From positions 1 through 22,474 of the forward strand of contig DASSGA010000100.1 of NCBI GenBank assembly GCA_035693805.1: a DNA stretch of 22,474 bases, read 5' to 3'. Both the position numbers and the translations under genes were made by a program. The notes beneath the pieces were generated by a model. That model had not been told where the DNA came from. It did no database searches and saw only the letters and a list, made by a program, of their open reading frames with translations. Positions 1 to 7,335 of the stretch are shown here, piece after piece (positions within the stretch are counted from its first letter, which is position 1; every line of letters starts with the position of its first letter). The stretch comes from Kaftiobacterium sp035693805. GTDB lineage: Bacteria > Sysuimicrobiota > Sysuimicrobiia > Sysuimicrobiales > Kaftiobacteriaceae.

Positions 1-109
1 CACCCACCAGCAGGAGGTCATCCTCCGGGGGCCGGTCGGCCAGCGTTCTGGCCAGGACCTCCGGGCCGATCCCCGTGGGATCGCCGATCACGACCGCGAG
101 CTTCGACAT
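1..109 (-). CDS. PdxA-family dehydrogenase, N-terminal fragment cut by window edge
   Basis: Reading leftwards from an ATG at 109, the 36 visible residues begin MSKLAVVIGDPTGIGPEVLA. This is the start signature of PdxA-family NAD-dependent dehydrogenases, and the complete PdxA-family protein at 19230-20201 shows the matching GDPAGIGPE motif. The family oxidises phosphorylated hydroxyacids: 4-phosphohydroxythreonine in vitamin B6 synthesis, or 4-phospho-threonate/erythronate in PdxA2-type acid-sugar catabolism. The gene continues beyond the window, so its metal-binding histidines cannot be checked. It is divergent from the MmgE/PrpD gene and shares an 88-base region holding a GntR-type operator, which I infer makes it part of the same catabolic regulon rather than the B6 pathway. 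A G-rich stretch upstream is only a weak ribosome site. Confidence 0.85.
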   Translation of the reverse strand, partial: MSKLAVVIGDPTGIGPEVLARTLADRPPEDDLLLVG

Positions 110-148
110 CGCTACCCCCCCCAAGTGAAGGAGTTCTCGGCCGGGCGA

Positions 149-163
149 GGTATATTGTATACC
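149..163. promoter_or_regulatory. Inverted repeat, probable GntR/FCD operator between divergent genes
   Basis: The 15 bases GGTATATTGTATACC form a perfect 6-base inverted repeat (GGTATA/TATACC) around a 3-base centre, in an otherwise very GC-rich context. GntR regulators of the FCD subfamily typically bind short TGGTATACCA- or TTGTATACAA-like palindromes, and one is encoded three genes downstream at 2635. The site overlaps -10-like hexamers on both strands (TATATT on plus, TACAAT on minus), but no convincing -35 was seen. A position covering both divergent promoters would suit repression relieved by a carboxylate ligand; that role is inferred. Confidence 0.6.
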
Positions 164-197
164 AACCCCGCTGTCCCCGCTGTGCAGAGGTGCCGGC

Positions 198-1580
198 ATG
201 GGAGTGACCGAGCAGCTCGCGCGCTTCACGCTCGAGACCACCCGCATCCCCGACGAGGTCCGCCGTCTCGGCACCAATCACCTGGTCGATGGGATCGCCG
301 TGATGCTTGCCGGTGCCACGGAGGAGAGCGGGCGGCTCGTCCGCTCGCACTTGCGCGAGATCGGCGGGAAAGAACAGGGCACGGTCCTGGGTGCGACCCT
401 CCGCGCCCCGCTGCAGTCCGCCGCATGGGCCAACGGCACGGCCGGCCATGCGATGGATTACGACGACACGCAACTCGCCACCGATCCGCAGAGCGTCTAT
501 GGCCTGCTCACCCACCCCACGGTCCCGGTGCTGGCCGGGGCGCTGGCTGCGGCCGAGGGGACCGGAGCCTCCGGGGCGGCCCTGCTGGACGCCTACGTCA
601 TCGGCGTGGAAGTGGCCTGCCGCGTGGCCGATGCCGTGAATCCGCGCCACTACCGCGACGGCTTCCATTCCACGGCGACGATGGGGGGCTTCGGCGCGGC
701 GGCGGCCGCCGCGCGCCTGTTCGGCTGCGACCTGGACACGACGCTGCGCGCCTTCGGGCTCGCGGCGAGCATGAGCGCGGGGCTGCGCGAAAACTTCGGC
801 ACGATGACCAAGCCGTTCCACGCCGGCCGGGCCGCCGAGAACGGGCTGTTCGCGGTGCTGCTGGCCCGCCGGGGATGGACGGCGGCCCGGGACATCCTCG
901 AAGCGAAGCGCGGCTTCTATAGCGCCTCCTCCGGCGGATATGACCCCGCGAAGATCGAGGGGAAGCTTGGCGCCCCGTACTTCTTCATCGAGCCGGGGAT
1001 CTCGATCAAACCCTATCCGTCGGGGTCGCTGTCGCACCCGGCGCAGGACATGCTGTTGGACCTGGTGCGTGAGTACGACATCAGGCCGGAGCAGGTGGAG
1101 CGTATCGACGTCGGGGTCAACTCCCACGTCCCGAACGCCCTCATCCACACCCGGCCGACGACGGCGCTGGAGGGGAAGTTCAGCCTCCAGTTCCAGATGT
1201 CGATCGGCGTTCTGGAGCGCGCTGCCGGCATCGCCCAGTTCGTTGACGCGAAGGTGCGCGAGCCGCGGACCCGGGCGATGATGGAGCGCGTCCACGTGTA
1301 CGTCGATCCTGAGATCGAGGCCCTCGGCTACAACGAGATGCGGATGAGGGTGCACATCACGCTGCACGACGGCCGGAAGCTCTCCGGGTATGCGGATAAA
1401 GCAAAGGGCCATCCGAAGAAGCCGATGAACCGATCTGACCTGCGCGACAAGTTCATGGATTGCGCTGCTTTGGTGATGACCTCGCAGCAGGCCGAATCCG
1501 CCCTCGAGCACCTGTGGGCGATCCGCGAGATCGATCGCGTTCCCGACCTCACGCCGATGCTCGTGGGGACCGCGCCGTGA
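198..1580 (+). CDS. MmgE/PrpD family protein
   Basis: This 460-residue protein is the usual length for the MmgE/PrpD family, which includes 2-methylcitrate dehydratase, cis-aconitate decarboxylase and iminodisuccinate epimerase. Family hallmarks are visible in order: NGTAGHAMDYDDT at 79-91, HPTVPVLAGALA at 106-117, KPFHAGRAAENG at 205-216 and KPYPSGSLSHP at 271-281. They give the conserved Asp, Lys and His positions of the active-site cleft. No signal peptide is seen, so it acts in the cytoplasm. The ATG at 198 follows AGAGG at a good distance. Its stop overlaps the GTG of the next gene by four bases (GTGA), so the two are translationally coupled. Methylcitrate synthase and PrpB are absent nearby, arguing against a propionate cycle. 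A role as dehydratase or epimerase of a hydroxy- or amino-dicarboxylate is more likely but is inferred. Confidence 0.88.
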   Translation: MGVTEQLARFTLETTRIPDEVRRLGTNHLVDGIAVMLAGATEESGRLVRSHLREIGGKEQGTVLGATLRAPLQSAAWANGTAGHAMDYDDTQLATDPQSVYGLLTHPTVPVLAGALAAAEGTGASGAALLDAYVIGVEVACRVADAVNPRHYRDGFHSTATMGGFGAAAAAARLFGCDLDTTLRAFGLAASMSAGLRENFGTMTKPFHAGRAAENGLFAVLLARRGWTAARDILEAKRGFYSASSGGYDPAKIEGKLGAPYFFIEPGISIKPYPSGSLSHPAQDMLLDLVREYDIRPEQVERIDVGVNSHVPNALIHTRPTTALEGKFSLQFQMSIGVLERAAGIAQFVDAKVREPRTRAMMERVHVYVDPEIEALGYNEMRMRVHITLHDGRKLSGYADKAKGHPKKPMNRSDLRDKFMDCAALVMTSQQAESALEHLWAIREIDRVPDLTPMLVGTAP

Positions 1581-2638
1581 GACGCTACCGCCTCGCCGTC
1601 ATCCCCGGGGACGGCATCGGCCGTGAGGTCATCCCCGAAGGGATCAAGGTGCTTCAGGCGGCGGGCCGGCGCTTCAACTTCGGCATCGACACGGTCGAAT
1701 TCCCCTGGAGCTGTGCCTACTACCTGCAGCACGGCGAGATGATGCCCGCCGACGGCCTGGCGACGTTGCGGGATTTCGCCGCGATCTACCTCGGGGCCAT
1801 CGGCGATCCGCGGGTACCGGACCATGTGTCGCTGTGGGGGCTGCTGCTGCGCATCCGCAAAGCCTTCGACCTCTACGCCAACGTGCGCCCGATCAGGCTG
1901 CTGGAGGGGATCGCCTCGCCGCTGGCCGGCCGGACGCCCGCGGACGTCGACATCCTGTTCGTGCGGGAGAACACCGAGGGCGAGTACTCCGGGCTGGGCG
2001 GCCGGCTGAATGCCGGGACCCCGCACGAGGTGGCCCTCCAGACGACGGCGTTCACGCACCGGGCGACGACACGCATCCTGACGTACGCGTTCGACGCCGC
2101 GCGAGCGCGGCGCAAGCGGCTGGCGCACGTGACCAAGTCGAACGCGTTGCAGTACACGGCGGTCATGTGGGATGAGGTCGCCGAGGACGTCGCCCGCGGC
2201 TATCCGGATGTGCAGGTCCGGAAGCTCCACGTCGACGCCGCGGCCTACCAGATGGTGCTGCACCCGGACTGGTTCGACGTCATGGTCGGCTCGAATCTCT
2301 TCGCGGACATCCTCACCGATCTCGGCGCGGCCCTGCAGGGCAGCCTCGGCCTCGCCGCGAGCGCGAACCTCGATCCGACGCGCGCGGCGCCCTCGATGTT
2401 CGAGCCGGTGCACGGCTCGGCCCCGGACATCGCGGGGAAGGGCATCGCGAATCCCATGGCCGCGATCTGGACGGCGTCGATGATGCTGGAGCACCTGGGT
2501 GAGACCGTCGCGGCCGGGGCGGTGTTTGACGCACTGCGTCGGGTCGTGCGCGGCGCCGAGGTCCGGACGCCGGACCTCGGCGGCCGCGGCACGACGACGC
2601 AGGTCGGTGATGCGGTGGTGGAGGCCCTGCGCGCATGA
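1577..2638 (+). CDS. Tartrate/D-malate dehydrogenase-like (isopropylmalate dehydrogenase superfamily)
   Basis: I chose the GTG at 1577, which overlaps the preceding stop, because it puts the nucleotide-fold start (RYRLAVIPGDGIG) at the N-terminus; the protein is 353 residues. It is a beta-decarboxylating NAD-dependent hydroxyacid dehydrogenase. Visible features are GDGIG at 11-15, PDHVSLWGLLL at 81-91, RENTEGEYSG at 130-139, the catalytic Lys187 in VTKSNA, probable metal ligands Asp220, Asp244 and Asp248 (NLFADILTD), and the NAD loop HGSAPDIAGKGIANP at 279-293. The PDHVSLWGLLL and EGEYS segments resemble the tartrate dehydrogenase/D-malate dehydrogenase (TtuC/DmlA) branch rather than leucine-pathway LeuB, and no leuCD genes are nearby. 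Expected products are pyruvate- or oxaloacetate-like 2-oxoacids. The exact substrate (tartrate, D-malate or a homologue) is not determined. Its stop overlaps the next ATG. Confidence 0.87.
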   Translation: MRRYRLAVIPGDGIGREVIPEGIKVLQAAGRRFNFGIDTVEFPWSCAYYLQHGEMMPADGLATLRDFAAIYLGAIGDPRVPDHVSLWGLLLRIRKAFDLYANVRPIRLLEGIASPLAGRTPADVDILFVRENTEGEYSGLGGRLNAGTPHEVALQTTAFTHRATTRILTYAFDAARARRKRLAHVTKSNALQYTAVMWDEVAEDVARGYPDVQVRKLHVDAAAYQMVLHPDWFDVMVGSNLFADILTDLGAALQGSLGLAASANLDPTRAAPSMFEPVHGSAPDIAGKGIANPMAAIWTASMMLEHLGETVAAGAVFDALRRVVRGAEVRTPDLGGRGTTTQVGDAVVEALRA

Positions 2639-3342
2639 CGGATCTGCTCGTCACGGACAATCTGCCGGCGCGGGAGCTCGTCTTCCGCAAGCTGCGCGAG
2701 GCGATCCTCATCGGGCGCTTCCAGCCTGGCCAGCGGCTCCGCGAGCGCGAGCTGGTGAGCCGCATGGGCGTGAGCCGGACGCCGATCCGCGAGGCACTGC
2801 GCAAGCTCGAGCTGGAAGGCCTCATCACCACCGTCCCCTACAAGGGCCCCACGGTGACGCGGCCGACCCCGGACAGCGCCCGGCAGCTCTACGAGACACG
2901 GGCAGCCCTCGAGGGCCAGGCCACGGCGTTGTTCACGAAACGCGCGGATGCCATGGCGATCGAGCGCCTGCGGGCGCTGATCAAGGAGTCCGAACGCGCG
3001 CTGGCCCGCCGCAATCCTGCTGGCGTGCTCGAGGCCAACAATGCCCTGCACGACGAGATCGCCGCGGGCTGCGGCAACGAGCTGCTGCACTCCCTGATCA
3101 CCAACCTCAGGGACCGCATCGTGCTGCTGCGCGTGGAGTCACTGTCGTACCCCGGCCGGCGCTCGCGGTCGATCGCCGAGCACAAAGCGATCCTCCGCAT
3201 GATCGAGCGCGGGGATGCCGACGGCGCGCGGACGCTCGTCGAGCAGCACGTGATGCACGCCTGGCGGGCGGCTCGTGTCCAGCTGATCCAGCAGGGGAAG
3301 CACGTTCAGGGGAGGAGCGCGGGGGGGAGGGGAATCCGGTGA
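2635..3342 (+). CDS. GntR family transcriptional regulator, FCD subfamily
   Basis: This 235-residue protein has an N-terminal winged helix-turn-helix (about 12-78) with the family signature LVSRMGVSRTPIREALRKLE at 40-59. A C-terminal all-helical FCD ligand domain (about 85-215) follows. His139, His183 and His205 sit where FCD proteins often bind a metal that holds a carboxylate effector. The ATG at 2635 overlaps the TGA of the dehydrogenase gene (ATGA), and the gene's own stop overlaps the next GTG, so the regulator is embedded in the catabolic operon. The palindrome at 149-163 is its most plausible target, implying autoregulation of the whole run. The effector is probably a carboxylate imported or formed by the neighbouring genes. 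The family assignment is certain; the regulatory circuit is inferred. Confidence 0.93.
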   Translation: MTDLLVTDNLPARELVFRKLREAILIGRFQPGQRLRERELVSRMGVSRTPIREALRKLELEGLITTVPYKGPTVTRPTPDSARQLYETRAALEGQATALFTKRADAMAIERLRALIKESERALARRNPAGVLEANNALHDEIAAGCGNELLHSLITNLRDRIVLLRVESLSYPGRRSRSIAEHKAILRMIERGDADGARTLVEQHVMHAWRAARVQLIQQGKHVQGRSAGGRGIR

Positions 3343-4319
3343 ACCTCGCGGCCATGGCGGGGACGGCCCGCCGGATGATGGAGCAGGTGCTCGCGGTCCG
3401 AGCGGGAGAGCGCCTCGTCATCGTCACGGACTTCGAGCGGCCGCGTTCCATCACCGACCTGCTCACGACCACGGCGGCGCTGTACGGCCTGCAGACCGTT
3501 GTGGTCATGATGCCCTCCCGGGAGATGGGCGGCGAGGAACCGCCGCCGGCCGTCGCGGCCGCGATGCGTGAGGCGGACTGCATCATCGTGCAGACCTCGC
3601 ACTCCATGACGCACACCAACGCCGAGCGAGAGGCGCTCAAGGCTGGAGCGCGGGTGTGCAACATCCGCGAGGTGGACGAAGAGATGATGGTCCATGGCGG
3701 GATGACCGCCGATTACGACGAAGTGGACCGCATCACCCGGAAGGGCGTGACCCTGCTCACCGCCGCGACGCGGGCGCGCGTGACGACGCCGGAAGGGACC
3801 GACCTCACCCTCGACCTCACCGGCCGCCCGGCGTTCGCGCTGTCGGGCTTCGCGCGCGAGCCGGGACAGTTCTCCGGCCTGCCCGACGGCGAGGCGGCGA
3901 TCGCCCCGGTGGAAGGCCGCACCGACGGCGTGCTCATCGGCCCGTACCTCATCGAGAAGATCGGCCAGGTGACTGAACCCTTCCGGATGGAGGTGCGCTC
4001 GGGGCAGATCGCGCGCGTCGAGGGTGGGGCGCAGGCCCAGCAGCTCAGCGCGATCCTGGCCCGCAAGGATCCGGGCGCGCGCAACTTCGCGGCGGAGCTG
4101 GCGCTGGGGACGAACCCCGCCTGCCGCCTCATCCCGAAGTCCCGCGAGATCAAGAAGCGACTCGGCCAGGCGCACGTGGCGCTTGGCGATAACCTCAGCC
4201 TCGCCGGGACCGTGGAGAGCGCGGTGCACCTGGACATCATGCTGCTGCGCCCGACGGTGGTGCTCGACGACCAGATCGTGCTCGATGCAGGTGATCCGGT
4301 GTTCGCGAAGGACGCATGA
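3339..4319 (+). CDS. M29 aminopeptidase / NicX-like metalloenzyme, copy 1
   Basis: The GTG at 3339 overlaps the GntR stop (GTGA) and follows a G-rich ribosome site; the protein has 326 residues. It belongs to the fold shared by M29 aminopeptidases and 2,5-dihydroxypyridine 5,6-dioxygenase (NicX). Landmarks are PEGTDL at 151-156, GEAAIAP at 184-190, AAELALGTNP at 251-260, AHVALG at 278-283 and VESAVHLD at 292-299. Glu185, Glu253, His279, His297 and Asp299 match the usual five-ligand M29 metal site by motif. It is shorter than classical M29 peptidases (about 360-410 residues) and closer to NicX-like lengths. No signal peptide is present, so it is cytoplasmic. It directly precedes a TctCBA transporter, suggesting it acts on the imported compound. 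Peptidase, amidase and ring-opening dioxygenase all remain possible. Confidence 0.8.
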   Translation: MNLAAMAGTARRMMEQVLAVRAGERLVIVTDFERPRSITDLLTTTAALYGLQTVVVMMPSREMGGEEPPPAVAAAMREADCIIVQTSHSMTHTNAEREALKAGARVCNIREVDEEMMVHGGMTADYDEVDRITRKGVTLLTAATRARVTTPEGTDLTLDLTGRPAFALSGFAREPGQFSGLPDGEAAIAPVEGRTDGVLIGPYLIEKIGQVTEPFRMEVRSGQIARVEGGAQAQQLSAILARKDPGARNFAAELALGTNPACRLIPKSREIKKRLGQAHVALGDNLSLAGTVESAVHLDIMLLRPTVVLDDQIVLDAGDPVFAKDA

Positions 4320-4351
4320 GGAGAAGGCCCACGACCGAAAGGGGGAGCGCA

Positions 4352-5311
4352 ATGACAGTGAAGACGAGAGTCGCAGTGCTGGTCCTGGCGATCGTCCTCG
4401 TGATGACCGTCGGCGCCATCGGGCAGGGGTCTTACCCCAATAAACCCATCACCCTGGTGACCCACAGCAGCGTGGGCGCCGGCGGAGACATCTTCCTCCG
4501 CAACCTGGCCAGGCATCTGGAAGGGATCGTCACCGTGCCCGTGGTCGTCGAGAACCGCAGCGGCGGGGCCTCGGCGCGGGCGGTGTCCTACGTCGCGACC
4601 AGTCCGACCGACGGCTACATCCTCTATGGGAGCACCCCGACCATGCTGCAGACACCCATCCTCACCAGGACGCCTCACTCCTTCCTTGACCTGCAGCCCG
4701 TGGTGAACGTGTTCTTCGACCCGATGATTCTCTACGTCAAAACGGACTCGCCGTGGAAGACGCTGCAGGACATCGTCAACACCGCGAAGCAGCGTCCGGG
4801 CACGATTCGCTTCGGCGCTGCCACCCCGGGATCGGTGGAGCACATGATCGCCCACCAGATCCAGAAGGTGGCGAAGATCCAGGTGCAGCCGGTGACGTTC
4901 GAGGGCGGCGGCGACCTCTTGCTCGCCGTGCTCGGCGGCCACGTCGACCTGGGCGTGGGCGAGTATGCGGAGGTCGCCTCCCAGGTGCAGGCCGGGCAGG
5001 TGCGCGTCATCAACTCGTTCACCGCGCAGCGGCTCGCTGGGACCACGATCCCAACGGCGAAGGAGCAGGGCGTGGAGATCGTCGTCGAGAAGTTCCGCGG
5101 CCTGCTCGGTCCGAAGGGGATGGATCCCGCGGCCATAGCCTTTTGGGAGCAGGCGGTCAAGCGCGCCCTGGCCAAGCCGGCCTACCGGGGGTACTACACG
5201 TCCGTCTTCCTGCTGCCTTCCTACATGGAGCACGACCAGTACAACGCGTACCTGCACCGGATGAACCAGACGCTGCGGCGTTACATGAAGGAGATCGGGG
5301 TCATCAAGTAA
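4352..5311 (+). CDS. Tripartite tricarboxylate transporter substrate-binding protein (TctC family), set 1
   Basis: This is the periplasmic solute receptor of a TTT transporter, which hands small carboxylates to the TctA/TctB membrane pair. I chose the ATG at 4352 because AAAGGGGGAG lies just upstream. An in-frame ATG at 4316 overlaps the previous stop but adds an arginine-rich head before the signal. From 4352 the protein has 319 residues: a basic start, a hydrophobic core to about residue 22 and likely cleavage after AIGQ. Then come YPNKPITLV and GAGGD, typical of TctC family ligand loops. There is no lipobox cysteine, so it is free in the periplasm. FGAATPGS and GGHVDLGVGEY are further family features. 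The ligand cannot be told from sequence. Confidence 0.9.
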   Translation: MTVKTRVAVLVLAIVLVMTVGAIGQGSYPNKPITLVTHSSVGAGGDIFLRNLARHLEGIVTVPVVVENRSGGASARAVSYVATSPTDGYILYGSTPTMLQTPILTRTPHSFLDLQPVVNVFFDPMILYVKTDSPWKTLQDIVNTAKQRPGTIRFGAATPGSVEHMIAHQIQKVAKIQVQPVTFEGGGDLLLAVLGGHVDLGVGEYAEVASQVQAGQVRVINSFTAQRLAGTTIPTAKEQGVEIVVEKFRGLLGPKGMDPAAIAFWEQAVKRALAKPAYRGYYTSVFLLPSYMEHDQYNAYLHRMNQTLRRYMKEIGVIK

Positions 5312-5352
5312 CTCCGCGGGGCGGCCGCGCCCGCGATGTCCGGGGGGATGGC

Positions 5353-5799
5353 ATGAGGCGAGCGGACCTGCTGGTCGGTCTGGGGCTGCTGGTGCTGGCC
5401 GGCGTCTACTTCGAGCAATCCTTTGCCATCACGCGCGGGTTCGCTTCCGACCGTCTCGGCCCCGCGTTCTTCCCGCGGCTGCTGGCGCTGACCCTGGCGG
5501 CGCTGGCCGCGACGCTTGTCGTGCGGGCGGTGTCGGGACGGTCTGATCCGTCCCACCCGCCCGCCGTGCGGCTGAGGGTGTTTGCCGGTCTGCTCGTGCT
5601 CCTGGTGGCGTACACCCTCCTCCTCCCGCGCGCCGGGTTCCTGCTCACCACGCCGGTACTGCTGGGCGCGGTCATCTGGCTGCTCGGCCTGCGCAGTTGG
5701 GCGTCGCTGGTCGGCACCGCGCTCGGCGTGACCGCCGTGCTCTACGTCTTCTTCGGCCGCTTCCTGCATGTGTTGCTCCCGATGGGGCCGCTGCGATGA
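5353..5799 (+). CDS. Tripartite tricarboxylate transporter small membrane subunit (TctB family), set 1
   Basis: This 148-residue membrane protein has about four hydrophobic helices (roughly residues 5-22, 43-60, 75-92 and 97-140, the last possibly two). The GPAFFPRLLAL stretch after the first helix is typical of TctB. It starts at the ATG at 5353, behind a G-rich site, and lies between its TctC and TctA partners. The small subunit is poorly conserved in this family, so the assignment rests on size, topology, that motif and gene order. It is expected to complex with the TctA protein encoded 21 bases downstream. Confidence 0.85.
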   Translation: MRRADLLVGLGLLVLAGVYFEQSFAITRGFASDRLGPAFFPRLLALTLAALAATLVVRAVSGRSDPSHPPAVRLRVFAGLLVLLVAYTLLLPRAGFLLTTPVLLGAVIWLLGLRSWASLVGTALGVTAVLYVFFGRFLHVLLPMGPLR

Positions 5800-5820
5800 C
5801 CGGCAGGGGAGGGCCGCAGC

Positions 5821-7335
5821 ATGCTTGAACGCTTCGCGCTCGGCGCCACGATCGCGTTCCATCCGCTGTCCCTGTTGATGATGCTCCTGGGCGTGAGCTG
5901 GGGGATCATCGGCGGGGCGCTGCCGGGGATCTCCGGATCGATCGCCATGGCGCTGCTGCTGCCGCTCACCTTCGGGATGAACCCCGCGGTGGCCCTGATG
6001 ATGCTGGCCGGCGTCTACATCGGCGCGATGTACGGTGGCTCGATCACGGCCATCCTGATCAGCACGCCCGGCACCCCCGGCGCCGCGGCCACCGTCATCG
6101 ACGGCTACGCCCTGCACCAGAAGGGCCAGAGCGGCAAGGCCCTGGGCGTCTCGCTCATCACCGGGACGATCGGGGGCATCGTCAGCGTCTTCATCCTGGT
6201 CGCCCTCGCCGTGCCGCTCTCCAAGATCGCCCTCGCCTTCGGGCCGCCCGAGTACTTCGCCCTGGGGGTGTTCGGCCTGGCCTTGATCAGCAGCTTCGTC
6301 GGCCGCGATCTCGTGAAAGGCGCCGTCTCCGCGGTGCTCGGCCTCATCATTGCCACGGCGGGGATGGATCCGTTCTCGGGGACGCCGCGCTTCACGTTCG
6401 GCACCCTCGACCTGCTCGGCGGGGTCGAGATGGTGGCGGGGATGATCGGCCTGTTCGCCGTCTCCGAGATCCTCTCCCGGTTCGCGGAGGGCGGGGACTG
6501 GGAGCGCATCCGCGGGAAGTACAAGACGGATCTGCCCACACTCCTCGAGCTGTGGAAGCTGCGCGTCGCGACCTTCATCGGCATCGTCATGGGGACGATC
6601 GAAGGGTTGCTGCCGGGGGGGGGCGGGGCCATCGCGGCGTTCATCTCGTACAACGAGGCGAAGCGCTGGTCGAAGCATCCCGAGGAGTTCGGGCACGGCT
6701 CCCTGGAGGGCGTCGCCGCCCCGGAAACCGCGAACAACGTCGTGACCGGGACCGCGATGATCCCGCTGCTGACGTTCGGCATCCCGGGCAGTAACTCCGC
6801 GGCGATCATGCTCGCGGCGATGCTGCTGCACGGCATCCGGCCCGGGCCGCAGCTGTTCGAGAGCACGCCGGAGATCGTCTACGGCCTCTTCGTGGGCATG
6901 CTGATCGCCAACGTGATGATGCTGGTCCTGGGCTACCTGGCGCTGCGGCCGTCCATCGCCATCGTCAACGTGCGCCCGCCCCTGCTGTACGCGGGCATTC
7001 TCGCCCTCGTCCTGGTCGGCGCCTACTCGATCAGCAACCGCATGTTCGAGGTCTGGGTCGTGCTCGTCACGGGGCTGATCGGCTACGGCATGCGTCGCTA
7101 CGGCTACAACATCCTGGCGATGGTGCTCGGCCTCGTGCTCGGTTTCATGGTCGAGGCCAACCTGCGGCGCTCGCTGCTCATCTCGCTGGGGAATCCGTGG
7201 GTGTTCTTCACCCGCCCGATCTCCGCGGGGCTGCTCGCGTTTGCCATCTTCACCCTGCTCTGGCCGATCATCCGGCGCGTTCGGGACGACCGCCGCGAGC
7301 GGATGCTGGCGACGTCCGCGTCCACCTCCGCCTGA
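5821..7335 (+). CDS. Tripartite tricarboxylate transporter large permease (TctA family), set 1
   Basis: This 504-residue protein with about 11-12 predicted membrane helices is the transport channel of the TTT system, thought to couple carboxylate uptake to an ion gradient. Signature segments are IIGGALPGISGS near residue 30, AGVYIGAMYGGSITAILIST followed by PGTPGAA, the DGYALHQKG loop near residue 97, a second glycine-rich EGLLPGGGGAIAAF motif, and ETANNVVTGTAMIPLLTFGI followed by PGS. Length and motifs match intact family members. The ATG at 5821 follows AGGGGAGGG. The stop codon overlaps the start of the SDR gene (TGATG), so the transporter and the downstream enzymes are coupled. Confidence 0.95.
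   Translation: MLERFALGATIAFHPLSLLMMLLGVSWGIIGGALPGISGSIAMALLLPLTFGMNPAVALMMLAGVYIGAMYGGSITAILISTPGTPGAAATVIDGYALHQKGQSGKALGVSLITGTIGGIVSVFILVALAVPLSKIALAFGPPEYFALGVFGLALISSFVGRDLVKGAVSAVLGLIIATAGMDPFSGTPRFTFGTLDLLGGVEMVAGMIGLFAVSEILSRFAEGGDWERIRGKYKTDLPTLLELWKLRVATFIGIVMGTIEGLLPGGGGAIAAFISYNEAKRWSKHPEEFGHGSLEGVAAPETANNVVTGTAMIPLLTFGIPGSNSAAIMLAAMLLHGIRPGPQLFESTPEIVYGLFVGMLIANVMMLVLGYLALRPSIAIVNVRPPLLYAGILALVLVGAYSISNRMFEVWVVLVTGLIGYGMRRYGYNILAMVLGLVLGFMVEANLRRSLLISLGNPWVFFTRPISAGLLAFAIFTLLWPIIRRVRDDRRERMLATSASTSA

Noticed and set aside
18..1511. Long minus-strand open frame (497 codons) opposite the MmgE/PrpD gene
   Set aside because: Arg/His/Pro-rich low-complexity translation with no family resemblance. 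It is an artefact of GC-rich codon use opposite a clear gene, and the left edge encodes a PdxA-like start in another frame.
1460..1576. Upstream in-frame ATG extension of the dehydrogenase gene
   Set aside because: The extra 39 residues overlap the MmgE/PrpD gene and are not part of the nucleotide-binding fold. The GTG at 1577 gives a family-length protein.
3321..3333. G-rich homopolymer run suspected of a sequencing frameshift
   Set aside because: The GntR frame reads through to a stop overlapping the next start with a sensible ribosome site, so no frameshift is needed.
5281..6831. Minus-strand open frame of 516 codons opposite TctB and TctA
   Set aside because: Translation is dominated by Gln, His, Arg and Glu repeats, and the plus strand holds two convincing membrane proteins.
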